DNA of 64,000 bases, taken from the NCBI RefSeq assembly GCF_963455295.1, contig NZ_OY734020.1:806001-870000 (forward strand), given 5' to 3'. This DNA is from Candidatus Thiodiazotropha sp. CDECU1. Lineage in GTDB: Bacteria > Pseudomonadota > Gammaproteobacteria > Chromatiales > Chromatiaceae. Made by a program: the position numbers and the translations under genes. Shown here piece after piece: positions 50,975 to 59,544 of this stretch. Numbering within the stretch: the stretch's first letter is position 1; every line of letters begins with the position of its first letter. The notes under the pieces are model-generated. The model saw only the letters and a program-made list of their open reading frames with translations, ran no database searches and had not been told where the DNA came from.

Positions 50975-53974
50975 ATGGTTGATATAAATGTAAAGCAAAT
51001 CTTCCTAAGCTACAGCAGCCCCGATCAGGATCAGGTCGAGCAGATCGCAAGGCGGCTCGACAGGGAGGGCTACAAGGTCTGGTATGACAATGCCAGCCTG
51101 GTGCCTGGGGAGAGTTGGTCCGATGCCCTGGATAAAGGATTGCGTGGCAGTTCCCACTGCCTGGTTTTCGTCGGTTCTGATAGATTAAATCCCTGGCAAC
51201 ATGAAGAGGTTCGTACAGCCATAAACCGGGCTGTCAGAGAGAGAAGTGAGTTTCGGCTTATACCCGTGCTTTTGCCTGGGGTGAAAACCCAGCCGGGTGA
51301 AAGTGAGTTACCCGAAGGGATAATGAATCGTCACTGGGTTCAATTCAAAACATCGGTGGATGAAGAGGATGCCTGGCGCCGTTTGATCAGTGGTCTGCAG
51401 GGTAGGGAACCCGGTTTGCCTCTCGAGGGTGAGACTGGTCCCTGTCCCTATAGGGGTATCGGTGTCTTCAATGTGGATGATGCCGATAATTTCTACGGGC
51501 GGAGATCGATCACCGACTCAATACTCGCTCGCCTGCGGGAGCGGGTCACTCAACCGGGTCATCCCCGCTTTTTTGCCATCATCGGTCCCTCGGGTACCGG
51601 CAAATCCTCTTTGGCAAGAGCCGGTGTTATGGCCGGCATCGTCAAAAAAGGGATGTTGGATGATTGCGGCCGATGGGTTCATCCTCCATTGATATTCAAG
51701 CCCGGTACTCGTCCCCTCCATGCCCTTGCGCTGGAATTGATCAAGCATGATGCCACCAGACAGCGCTTCTCACCATGGAGTGTGGCAGAAATTGAGTCCA
51801 AATTGCGGGAACCGGTGGATGGCGAGCACAGATTTCTCAGTGACGAAGTCGCTGCGGCCCTGCAGGGAGATGCCTACCTGCCGGTGCTTGTCGATCAGTT
51901 CGAGGAGCTGCTGAAGCCGCTGACAATGTCGGCAAGCGGTGATGAGGAGGCCCAGCGTAACCTTGAAAAGTACCATCAAAATCAGTTGCTGCCCTTTGTC
52001 GGCAATCTCTTCTTCGCTGCAAGGCAAACCCCCGGCCGCCTGCTCTTCATCGTCACCATGCGTGACGATTTTTACGGCCAGTGCGCCTTCGACCAAAGGC
52101 TGGCGGCACTGGTCAGTGAGAATCACAAACTCCTTACCCCCATGACCCCCGACGAGTTGCGTGAATCCGTAGAGCAGCCAGCCAGGTTAAACGGTAAGGC
52201 GGTAGAGCCTGCGCTTCTGGCCCTGATACAAAGCGACATGCACAACCGGCCGGGTGCCATGCCGCTGCTGCAGGATGCCCTGGAACAGCTGTGGGACAGA
52301 TGCGGAAAGACACTCACAAGCCGTGTCTATACCGAAGAGGTGGGTGGCATCAAAGGTTCGCTGAAGAGCAAGGCGGATCACACCTATGGCGGCTTGACAG
52401 ACCAATCCAGGCTCGCTACCGAATTACGGCAACGAAGAGAGTCGCTTATCCGACAACTGTTTCTCGATCTGGTCGACCAGGGCAGCGGTGTCCCGACCAG
52501 CCGCCGTCGGGATCGCAGTGAACTACCGGACGATACCGAAATGGACGAAATCCTGGACGCCTTCGTCAACGCCCGTCTGTTGCTCAAATCCCACGACAAA
52601 GCGAGTGACAAAACCTACTTCGAACTGACCCACGAAGCCCTGATCGAAAACTGGCCCAAACTCAAGGATTGGTTGAAAGATAAACAGGAGGACGATCAAA
52701 TCCGCCAGCGCCTGGAGCAGGAGGCGGCCCGATATGCCAACGAACAGGAGCAGTACCAGGATAAGCCCGAGAAATGGCGGCAGATAGAGCCGGAGTTTTT
52801 AATGAAAAACAAGCGCTGGGTCGAAATGGCGCATTGGCTTGAGGGTAATCCGGTCTCGCCAAGTCAGTTGGCGGTGAGGTTCATCGATCGCTGTCGGACC
52901 TATTCACAAGAGCAGAAAGCGCGGAGCTGGAAGCGGGGCGGTTTGGCCCTTCTGGGTTTGATGATAGTTGTCCTGTTGGTGTCGTTCAGCTATGTAAAGC
53001 TGACCCATAACGAGTTGCAAATATCTGTTGTCGATACGGAGGGAAAGGCCATTGACGATTATCGACTGTTTGTCAGTAAGGAGCGTTCGACGTTGGCTGA
53101 CGGTTCAGTTCGGTGGTTCCGATCAATTTTCGTGGAACCCAATCAGAATTACTGGTTACGCATTGAGAGGGATGGCTATTTTCAGTCGGAGCGCGAAACC
53201 CTAACCGGCCATGCCGGGAGTACAAAAGAGCTGGAATTGACGCTCTATCCACAGGTAGCGCCAGAAATGGTCGAGATTGAGGAGGGTGAATTTGACATGG
53301 GTTCTGATCCCGAAAATGATAGCGATGCTGGCAGTGATGAGCAGCCCCAACATCACGTTGAGATCAAGCCTTTTTACCTGGGAAAATACGAAGTGACTTT
53401 TGCGGACTATACAGTCTTTGCCAATGCCACCGGTCGTGAGCTTCCCGATGATGAAGGTTGGGGTCGTGATCGGCGGTCGGTGATCAATGTAACCTGGGCG
53501 GATGCGGTGGCCTATGCCGAGTGGCTCTCGCAACAGACCGGCAAGCGCTACCGGCTGCCCACCGAGGCGGAGTGGGAATACGCGGCCAGGGCAGGCAGCA
53601 CCACGAATTACAGTTGGGGTGATGATATCCGTCAGGATAATAAGGTCTGGGCCAACTGCGATGGCTGCGGCAGCCAATGGGATGGCAAACAGACAGCGCC
53701 AGTGGGTTCCTTCGAACCGAATGCCTTTAGCCTTTACGATATGGCGGGCAATGTCTGGGAGTGGACCCAGGATTGTTGGCATGATGATTACCAGAATGCG
53801 CCGTCCGATGGCTCGGCCTGGCTTGAGAGTGAGCAGGTAATTTGTGGCCGGCGTGTGGTCCGTGGCGGTTCCTGGAACGGCGTTCCGAGGAGCCTGCGGT
53901 CCGCCTACCGCGTCAGGTTCAACCCAGTCGTACGGTTCGACTTCCTGGGATTTCGTCTCGCCCAGGACCCATAA
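50975..53974 (+). CDS. TIR-nSTAND ATPase-TM-FGE protein with DGR variable region
   Basis: 999 aa multidomain protein. TIR ~5-140 (IFLSYSSPDQDQVEQIA, VWYDNASLVPGESW, Glu in WQHEEVRTA). nSTAND1-type ATPase ~160-600: PYRGIGVFNVDDADNFYGRR, Walker A GPSGTGKSS at 203-211, Walker B LPVLVDQFEELL near 305. Membrane helix ~654-677. A PEGA-like beta module ~685-755. Formylglycine-generating-enzyme-like (SUMF1/FGE) domain ~760-999 with MVEIEEGEFDMGSD, LPTEAEWEYAARAG, MAGNVWEWTQD and RGGSW...LGFRLAQ. The catalytic Cys pair of true FGEs is not evident, so it is probably a ligand-binding fold. The last 38 residues look DGR-diversified. Probable sensor/effector of a conflict system. Confidence 0.9.
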   Translation: MVDINVKQIFLSYSSPDQDQVEQIARRLDREGYKVWYDNASLVPGESWSDALDKGLRGSSHCLVFVGSDRLNPWQHEEVRTAINRAVRERSEFRLIPVLLPGVKTQPGESELPEGIMNRHWVQFKTSVDEEDAWRRLISGLQGREPGLPLEGETGPCPYRGIGVFNVDDADNFYGRRSITDSILARLRERVTQPGHPRFFAIIGPSGTGKSSLARAGVMAGIVKKGMLDDCGRWVHPPLIFKPGTRPLHALALELIKHDATRQRFSPWSVAEIESKLREPVDGEHRFLSDEVAAALQGDAYLPVLVDQFEELLKPLTMSASGDEEAQRNLEKYHQNQLLPFVGNLFFAARQTPGRLLFIVTMRDDFYGQCAFDQRLAALVSENHKLLTPMTPDELRESVEQPARLNGKAVEPALLALIQSDMHNRPGAMPLLQDALEQLWDRCGKTLTSRVYTEEVGGIKGSLKSKADHTYGGLTDQSRLATELRQRRESLIRQLFLDLVDQGSGVPTSRRRDRSELPDDTEMDEILDAFVNARLLLKSHDKASDKTYFELTHEALIENWPKLKDWLKDKQEDDQIRQRLEQEAARYANEQEQYQDKPEKWRQIEPEFLMKNKRWVEMAHWLEGNPVSPSQLAVRFIDRCRTYSQEQKARSWKRGGLALLGLMIVVLLVSFSYVKLTHNELQISVVDTEGKAIDDYRLFVSKERSTLADGSVRWFRSIFVEPNQNYWLRIERDGYFQSERETLTGHAGSTKELELTLYPQVAPEMVEIEEGEFDMGSDPENDSDAGSDEQPQHHVEIKPFYLGKYEVTFADYTVFANATGRELPDDEGWGRDRRSVINVTWADAVAYAEWLSQQTGKRYRLPTEAEWEYAARAGSTTNYSWGDDIRQDNKVWANCDGCGSQWDGKQTAPVGSFEPNAFSLYDMAGNVWEWTQDCWHDDYQNAPSDGSAWLESEQVICGRRVVRGGSWNGVPRSLRSAYRVRFNPVVRFDFLGFRLAQDP
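53861..53971 (+). other. candidate DGR variable region (VR)
   Basis: The 3' end of the FGE domain. Fixed codons for RGGSWN, P-R, L-R-S-A, R, N-P and LGFRLAQ alternate with variable codons (ggc, gtt, agc, tac, gtc, ttc, gtc, gta, ttc, gac, ttc). Almost all of these can derive from AAC/AAT-type template codons by changing only adenines. This is the adenine-specific pattern of diversity-generating retroelements; FGE/C-type-lectin folds are their usual targets. No template repeat or reverse transcriptase is in the window, so diversification would act in trans or be extinct. Confidence 0.7.
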
Positions 53975-54010
53975 CCCTTTATACTCTTTTCTTTTACCCT
54001 TTGGGGGGTT

Positions 54011-54029
54011 CAGGGGGCGAAGCCCCCTG
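54011..54029. other. hairpin downstream of the VR (IMH-type cruciform candidate)
   Basis: Perfect 8-bp stem cagggggc / gccccctg with a GAA loop, 37 nt after the stop codon. It is not followed by a T-run, so it is a poor terminator. DGR target genes carry a hairpin/cruciform just after the VR that is needed for mutagenic homing (established for phage BPP-1). Confidence 0.55.
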
Positions 54030-54437
54030 GTCGCAAAATCAGGCCGTCCAATCTGCTTCCAAAAGGGCATGTCAAACACGCCACACAGCAATCGTTATCA
54101 GGTATTTCCCCGATGAATCCACCGTCATCCCGATCCATCTTGCCAGCCCGGATGTGGGGCCTGGGGGGTTGGGAACCTAAAGGTGAATAAGCATCAATGG
54201 ACTAATTTTGTTGGTCACTGCAATGTACTTGAGAGACTCTCCACACAAACCGTCATTAACGATAACTGTTTGTTTGTAAAAAGGTCTCAAACCGATTTAA
54301 TTTTATTTCATTTTCTCGGGACCTATTTCCACTCTCCCCGCGTCTTGACCTGTAACACCGGCAGGAAAGCAAACAAACCAACATGGAAAGGGTGTGACTA
54401 TCCACCAACCGTTAAGACCAAAGAAGAGGACATTAAA

Positions 54438-54806
54438 ATGACCGAACAAAAACAACTCGTGGTAATAGTAACCCGTGGATGTGACGATGAACGCGCATCC
54501 GTGGCCTGGAGTGTGGCGAACGGTGGTATCGCCTCCGGCTATAAGGTGACCATGTTTCTGGTCAGCGCCGGGGCGGACTGGGCGCGCAAGGGGGCAGCGG
54601 AGCATGCCCGTCCCAATCCCCTCGATCCGCCGGTGACGGAGATGATGCAGAATGTGCTTGATCATGATGGGGCCATTATGGTCTGCCCACCCTGCGCGAA
54701 GGTGCGTGGCTATGAGCCCGAGAATCTGATCCCCGGTGCGGAATTGGCGGGCTCCACCGCGATGCTGGGTGTGGTCAGTGAAGGGGCTTCCACCCTGACC
54801 TTTTAG
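54438..54806 (+). CDS. DsrE-family protein
   Basis: 122 aa from the ATG of MTEQKQLVVIVTRGCDDERA; the longer upstream frame (54183) is intergenic. DsrE/DsrF-like fold: N-terminal strand VVIVTRG, KVTMFLVSAGADWARKG, and the conserved Cys loop MVCPPCAKVRGY. Such proteins act as sulfur carriers or regulators in sulfur-oxidising bacteria; a persulfide-binding Cys (in CPPC) is plausible. It sits 52 bp before an ECF sigma factor gene and may be co-transcribed. Confidence 0.82.
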   Translation: MTEQKQLVVIVTRGCDDERASVAWSVANGGIASGYKVTMFLVSAGADWARKGAAEHARPNPLDPPVTEMMQNVLDHDGAIMVCPPCAKVRGYEPENLIPGAELAGSTAMLGVVSEGASTLTF

Positions 54807-54857
54807 GCTATGCTTTGTTCCAGTGCCAGGGTAGCTGGCACTGGAACCCATAGACAG

Positions 54858-55481
54858 ATGAGCGACAACGAAAAAAACCAAACCAAGGCCTGGTTCAGCC
54901 AGGCTGTCGACGACTGCATGTCCTCGCTCTACGCCATGGCGCTGCGATTGACCAACAACCGCGCCGATGCGGAGGACCTGGTCGCCGAGGCGGTGACCAA
55001 GGCCTGGAAGTCGCTACACCTGCTGCAGCAGCGTGACCGCTTCCGTCCCTGGATCTACGCCATACAGCGCAACCTCTACATCAGCCAATATCGAAAAAAG
55101 AAAGCAGGTCCCGATACAGCGAGTTATGACGCTCTCTCCGAAGGCTGCGGCGACGGGGAGATTGCCTCCCTGTTGATGGAGCAGCCGGATGAATTTCTCA
55201 CCTGGTGGGCCAATCCCGAGCAGGCGTTCATCAACGACCTGCTGGGCGAGGAGATCATCAAGGCCCTGGAAGCACTGCCGGAGACGTTCCGTGAAACAGT
55301 GATCCTGGTGAACCTGGAGGGGCTCGCCTACGATGAGGCGGCGGAGGTTCTGGGGGTCTCCCCGGGCACCATCCGCTCACGGATGAACCGGGGCCGCACC
55401 CTGTTACAAAAACAACTATGGCTGCATGCGATCGACGCGGGATTGGTCAGCCAAGATTCACTCATGGAGTCCACGAGATGA
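54858..55481 (+). CDS. ECF-type RNA polymerase sigma factor
   Basis: 207 aa from ATG 54858. Region 2: LYAMALRLTNNRADAEDLVAEAVTKAW with RPWIYAIQRNLYI. Region 4: LPETFRETVILVNLEGLAYDEAAEVLGVSPGTIRSRMNRGR, the HTH that reads the -35 box. A ~60-residue insert between the regions (YDALSEGCGDGEI) is longer than usual. The stop overlaps the anti-sigma start (ATGA). Confidence 0.93.
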   Translation: MSDNEKNQTKAWFSQAVDDCMSSLYAMALRLTNNRADAEDLVAEAVTKAWKSLHLLQQRDRFRPWIYAIQRNLYISQYRKKKAGPDTASYDALSEGCGDGEIASLLMEQPDEFLTWWANPEQAFINDLLGEEIIKALEALPETFRETVILVNLEGLAYDEAAEVLGVSPGTIRSRMNRGRTLLQKQLWLHAIDAGLVSQDSLMESTR

Positions 55482-55747
55482 CAAAACATGACCATACCGA
55501 CCACGAATCCGGGATCATCGACAGCGATTGCCTCGAGGCCTTTGATCACGTCTACGCCTATATCAACGGTGAATTGCATGACGAGGAAACCCGGGCGAAG
55601 ATCGAGCACCACCTGAGTCACTGCAAGAGCTGTTATTCCAGGGCGGAGATGGAGCGCAAGATCAATGAACGCCTGAGGGCGAAGCAAGAGCCGTCACCGC
55701 CAGAACAGATGAAAAAGCGATTGAAGGATCTGATTGACGGATTTTAA
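55478..55747 (+). CDS. zinc-finger anti-sigma factor
   Basis: 89 aa from ATG 55478, overlapping the sigma stop. The ZAS motif is present: INGELHDEETRAKIEHHLSHCKSCYSR, giving the His-x3-Cys-x2-Cys zinc site. No membrane helix, so it is a cytoplasmic, probably redox- or metal-responsive anti-sigma of the RsrA type. It should hold the upstream sigma factor until the Cys pair is oxidised (family knowledge). Confidence 0.88.
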   Translation: MTKHDHTDHESGIIDSDCLEAFDHVYAYINGELHDEETRAKIEHHLSHCKSCYSRAEMERKINERLRAKQEPSPPEQMKKRLKDLIDGF

Positions 55748-55808
55748 AAAGATCATTGTATTTTAATTTAGGCTCCTTCGTAGAGTTTTTAGACGGACTT
55801 TCCTGATA

Positions 55809-56119
55809 CCGTCATTCCGGCGCATGCCGGAATCCAGATCTGCCAAAGGATTGTCGATCGTTTATATTTCAGCGAAGAGTACTTCTCTTCAGATCAGGTC
55901 TGGATATAAATCTCGCCAGTGTGGATTTAGCTCTTCAATTGTCTTTATCTTCCAGGCCCTAGATTGTTCTTACGCTTCCAAACCCGCTTTTTTAGATTTG
56001 ATGTCACACCTATGTATAGGGTTCCATTCTGTTTGCTGGCCAATAGATACACGCACGGTTGTCTTTTCATGCCAGCTCCCTGGCTGTTTCCTGGATTCCG
56101 GCATGCGCCGGAATGACGG
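55809..56119. mobile_element. 311-bp element: GIY-YIG remnant between inverted REP-like repeats
   Basis: Perfect 29-bp inverted repeats at 55809-55837 and 56091-56119, each itself palindromic (ttccggcgcatgccggaa). They bracket a decayed GIY-YIG nuclease gene on the minus strand. The arrangement recalls REP palindromes with their own processing gene. Confidence 0.7.
55889..56070 (-). pseudogene. GIY-YIG endonuclease, internally deleted
   Basis: From ATG 56070 the frame reads MKRQPCVYLLASKQNGTLYI then GVTSNLKKRVWKRKNN and stops shortly after. These are the GIY-YIG signature strands of the small YhbQ/UPF0213-like nucleases. In another frame the C-terminal family block follows: RAWKIKTIEELNPHWRDLYP ending at 55889. 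About 30 middle residues are missing and the halves are out of frame, so the gene is dead. Confidence 0.75.
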
Positions 56120-56308
56120 AATCATAATTAAGAGATCAGCTTGGTTGTTGTTTTGGTAGCTTCAGTTATTTGAGAGATGGCTTATTTGAAAAAGATATTA
56201 CAAAGGTATCCAACATTGTGTATGTACTTTAAACAGGTTGGTGCTATTTTATCATTCACAGCCACCCGCATATTTTTCTGAACAGCCAACTTTTTGAACA
56301 AGGGATGA

Positions 56309-58294
56309 ATGGACAACATGCCTAATTATAACGACCGTAACGACGCTGGAATAGTCACTCAACTGCGCATACCTGCACCACCCGGCAGCCAGCTCGAGCT
56401 GCGTTTCGCCGATATCCTGCAGCGGGACTGTTACGACCCTGATGGCTGGCGCCGTGAGACGCTGACCGCGGTGGCGAATGAGCCGGGCTGGTTCGAGATC
56501 GATCTCGACGCCCTGGGCCTGGTGGACGGCGACTACGAGTATGAGTTCATCAAGGACGGCGCGGTCGACAGCCCCATCGCCGACCCCTATGCGGTCCATA
56601 TCACCCGCTTCGGCGGTTACCGGGGAATCTTCCAGATCCGCGACGGCCGGCGTTGGCAGCAGCCGTTCAGCTGGGAGGATGAGTTCATCCCGGGAAACGA
56701 ACTGAAGAACAACCACCAGATGGTGATCTACGAGATGCCCATGCGCTGGATGGAGAGCGCGCCGGAGAAGGCGCGCCAGGTGGGGCTCGGCACCTTCGAG
56801 AAGGTGGTGTTCGCCCATCTCGACCGGCTCAAGGCCCTGGGCATCAATGCCATCGAGCTGCTGCCGGTGCAGGACTCGCCGGATACCCTCAACTGGGGCT
56901 ATGGCACCCGCTTCTTCTTTGCCCCCGATATCGACATGGGGTTGCCGGTGGAGCTCAAGTTCTTCGTCAAGCAGTGCCATCGGCGGGGGATTAGGGTGAT
57001 CTTCGATGTGGTGATGAACCACGCCCGCAACTGCCCCCTGGCGCAGCTCGACTATAATCGTTTTTTCCTATCCAACGAGGATGAGGAGCGCTCCCATCGG
57101 GGCGATGACTATGGCGCCAAGCTGTTCCGCTACTGGCCTGATCAACAGGGTCTAAGGCCGACCTGGGATTTTCAGCTGCGCATGGCGGAGTACCTGATCA
57201 CCGAGTACCATGCCGACGGTTTCAGGATCGATGAGTTCAAGGGTATCAACCACTGGGAGTTCACCCAGCGGTTTCGCGATCATGCCTGGCATGTCCATCA
57301 GCAGGCCTTTCCCGGACGCCCCTTTCTCATCATCGCCGAGGACTCCTGGCGACGGGCGGTGATCACCCATCAGCGGCCGCACAATCCCAACGGCCGCAAG
57401 GTCACCGACTCCATGTGGAATTTCGCCTTTCGCGATGAGTTGCGGCGCACCTTTTCCGGTGATCTGCATACGGCATGGGGAGAGCCCTCGCGGCGGGAGC
57501 GCATGCGCTGGATGGTAGCCGGCGACCAGACCTGGAATGACTGGACCCGTCAGGCCGAGCCCGGTTTTTATGATCTCTCCCAGGCGGTCAACTACCTGAC
57601 ATCCCACGACGTGGAGAACGATGACGAAAAGCGCATCATGAATTATCTATTAGCGCCGCTTTTGGATGAGCGGGGTTATCGCGGTACGGTGGACGATATC
57701 CGTTGGGTCACCGATCATCTGGAGACAGGCGCCGACGATCAGCAGCGTTTCCTCCATGGCCTGGCCCTGGAGCGCCTGCGCAGCGCCTTCTGCCTGTTGC
57801 TGACTTCGGTGGGGATACCGATGATCCTGGCCGGTGATGAGTTTGGGGATGTGCACGACCTCGACCATCACAACTGGCGCCTGAAGATGTCCGATCCGGT
57901 GGATTGGCAGCGCCTCGATGCCTCTCCCAATAACCGGGATTTGTGGAACAAGGTCGCAGAGTTGATCGCGCTGCGCACCGAACACCCGGCACTCACCCGC
58001 AACGAAACGGCGTTTATCCATTTCCATAACGATTTCGATCGCAATCAGGGAGCCAAGGTGTTTGTCTACTGCCGCACCCGGGGTGTCCCATTGGGCGCTG
58101 ACAACCAGATTGTTGTGGTCGGCAACATCGGGCCGCACGATTTTACGGGTTATAACCTCTCTTGGTATTGGATGGATCTGGACTCGGTGAAGGAGATCGC
58201 GCCGCCACAACAGGGTGCACGCTTGGAACAGAATGATGCGGGCTCAGTGCGGTTGTCATTGGCCCCTTTTCAAGTCAGGGTGTTTACTACCTGA
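56309..58294 (+). CDS. GH13 alpha-amylase family glycosidase (CBM48-like N-terminus)
   Basis: 661 aa. Residues ~20-110 form a CBM48/Ig-like module (WRRETLTAVANEPGWFEIDL). The GH13 barrel follows with the four conserved regions: I DVVMNHA (~231), II DGFRIDEF with nucleophile Asp (~305), III LIIAEDSW with acid Glu (~342), IV YLTSHDVEND (~431). A C-terminal beta domain ends it. Closest in layout to glycogen branching/debranching or isoamylase-like enzymes; the exact bond is uncertain. No gly genes nearby. No signal peptide, so cytoplasmic. Confidence 0.87.
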   Translation: MDNMPNYNDRNDAGIVTQLRIPAPPGSQLELRFADILQRDCYDPDGWRRETLTAVANEPGWFEIDLDALGLVDGDYEYEFIKDGAVDSPIADPYAVHITRFGGYRGIFQIRDGRRWQQPFSWEDEFIPGNELKNNHQMVIYEMPMRWMESAPEKARQVGLGTFEKVVFAHLDRLKALGINAIELLPVQDSPDTLNWGYGTRFFFAPDIDMGLPVELKFFVKQCHRRGIRVIFDVVMNHARNCPLAQLDYNRFFLSNEDEERSHRGDDYGAKLFRYWPDQQGLRPTWDFQLRMAEYLITEYHADGFRIDEFKGINHWEFTQRFRDHAWHVHQQAFPGRPFLIIAEDSWRRAVITHQRPHNPNGRKVTDSMWNFAFRDELRRTFSGDLHTAWGEPSRRERMRWMVAGDQTWNDWTRQAEPGFYDLSQAVNYLTSHDVENDDEKRIMNYLLAPLLDERGYRGTVDDIRWVTDHLETGADDQQRFLHGLALERLRSAFCLLLTSVGIPMILAGDEFGDVHDLDHHNWRLKMSDPVDWQRLDASPNNRDLWNKVAELIALRTEHPALTRNETAFIHFHNDFDRNQGAKVFVYCRTRGVPLGADNQIVVVGNIGPHDFTGYNLSWYWMDLDSVKEIAPPQQGARLEQNDAGSVRLSLAPFQVRVFTT

Positions 58295-58346
58295 TCGGCT
58301 GGGGGATTTTGCAGGGATTGCTATCCAACTTGGACTTCCGACATTA

Positions 58347-58868
58347 TCAGCGCTCAGACTGTTTCATGACCTGTTCCCAAAAACGGGCCCAGAAACCCCG
58401 TTGATCCTCTATCCGGTCCAGGCGTTGCTCAATGGCATATAAAGCCCCGGTGATCTCATCCTGCTCTTCTGCAATATAGGTTTCTGCAGGTTCATCTTGT
58501 TCACTGGCTGCTGGCTCCTGGGAGTCAAAAATCAACTGCTCGATCCATTCGCCGATGGTGACGCCCTGGCGGTTGGCCTCATTTAGGGCATACTGCTTCG
58601 CTTCTTCGGATATCCCTTTTAGCAGCCACTGATTGGGGGCCTGTTTTTTTACTCGTGGGATGGCTTTTTTCGATACGGCCTTTTTCTTGGGTGCTGTTGC
58701 TTGCTTTGTTTTGCTATCGGACTTCTTTTTCATGTTCAGCGACTTTTTCTTTTCGGCCTGCTTCAGGGTGATCGGCCGTTGCGGTAGATTTGCATAATCC
58801 CGCGACGGCCGCTTAGGCGGTTTCTTGGGGATGCTGTGGGAACTATCCCTACTTCTTTTATCTGCCAT
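58347..58868 (-). CDS. basic coiled-coil protein of unknown function
   Basis: 173 aa from ATG 58868; a start 15 codons upstream is possible. Lys/Pro/Ser-rich first half (KKPPKRPSRDY, KKKSDSKTKQATAPKKKAVS), then NQWLLKGISEEAKQYALNEANRQGVTIGEWIEQLI, a helix of the type found in ribbon-helix-helix or scaffold proteins, and an acidic, coiled-coil C-terminus (AIEQRLDRIED). Possibly a nucleic-acid- or pole-associated scaffold; no secure family. Confidence 0.65.
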   Translation of the reverse strand: MADKRSRDSSHSIPKKPPKRPSRDYANLPQRPITLKQAEKKKSLNMKKKSDSKTKQATAPKKKAVSKKAIPRVKKQAPNQWLLKGISEEAKQYALNEANRQGVTIGEWIEQLIFDSQEPAASEQDEPAETYIAEEQDEITGALYAIEQRLDRIEDQRGFWARFWEQVMKQSER

Positions 58869-58913
58869 GTGACTGGTCGGGTGCTGCCTATTATCGTCCT
58901 TTGAAAACGCCAA

Positions 58914-59218
58914 GTGATGACATCTTATCCTCGGTCTTCCGCTTGCTGTCCCGCGTCTGTTTCTGGATGGGACCCTTACTTGGAGGAAGACGCTTTTTCA
59001 CTGCCTAGTGTAGCGGAAATTTCTGCCATTAGAGGAGAAAAGTTATCGGCGCCACTGTTGAACCTCCGCTGCCAGGGGATTGGCGCTGTCGGCTAGAGTG
59101 GGCGCGACGGACAAGTATCAAGATGGGTGGGGAGGGGGATCTGCGGTGAACAAACCATCTATCGATAAGTCAGGCCTTATCGATCGTGAGTTCTAGGGCG
59201 GTATGGCTGGGTGTAAAA
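58914..59218. other. intergenic, no gene recognised
   Basis: 305 bp. A 60-codon frame at 58914 is not supported. A perfect hairpin atcgataag / cttatcgat (59161-59184) lies near its right end, downstream of the micro-ORF, without a T-run. Confidence 0.5.
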
Positions 59219-59317
59219 TCAGGCTATAAGACTGATCAGCACGGAGACCGCCCAAATGCCTGCCGCAGCCAGTATAAGTGTGTCGATGGATAGCAGGGGA
59301 TTGTTTGGCGTTTTCAT
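59219..59317 (-). CDS. 32-aa single-pass membrane micro-protein
   Basis: ATG 59317 behind a good agaggt site 7 nt upstream. The product begins MKTPNNPLLSIDTLILAAAG and continues IWAVSVLISLIA: a short polar N-terminus and one membrane helix. Too small for a family call. A perfect ATCGATAAG hairpin lies downstream of the stop. Confidence 0.5.
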   Translation of the reverse strand: MKTPNNPLLSIDTLILAAAGIWAVSVLISLIA

Positions 59318-59507
59318 GGTTTTACCTCTTTACTACTCTGGGTAGACCGTTACAGCTTCAAGCCAATGTCATGGTACCTGGGTTACTTAAGTCTTCGCCT
59401 AAGATGTCGGCAGATTAATTAATAAATTTAATCTCTGCATTGCGTATTCTCAATTCAAACTAACAGGTACTTTTAGTTCTGCTTGGATTGATTTTAGCAC
59501 CAGTGTC

Positions 59508-59536
59508 TTGTCAGGAGGGCATTTAGTCCCTAAAGT
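59508..59536 (+). promoter_or_regulatory. putative sigma-70 promoter of rnpB
   Basis: TTGTCA, 17-bp spacer, TAAAGT. Transcription would begin about 8 nt later, exactly at the P1 helix of RNase P RNA. Confidence 0.5.
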
Positions 59537-59544
59537 GAGAGCCA

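Noticed and set aside
54011-54029. Rho-independent terminator for the TIR-STAND gene
   Set aside because: Strong hairpin but no T-run on the plus strand; a DGR-type hairpin fits better.
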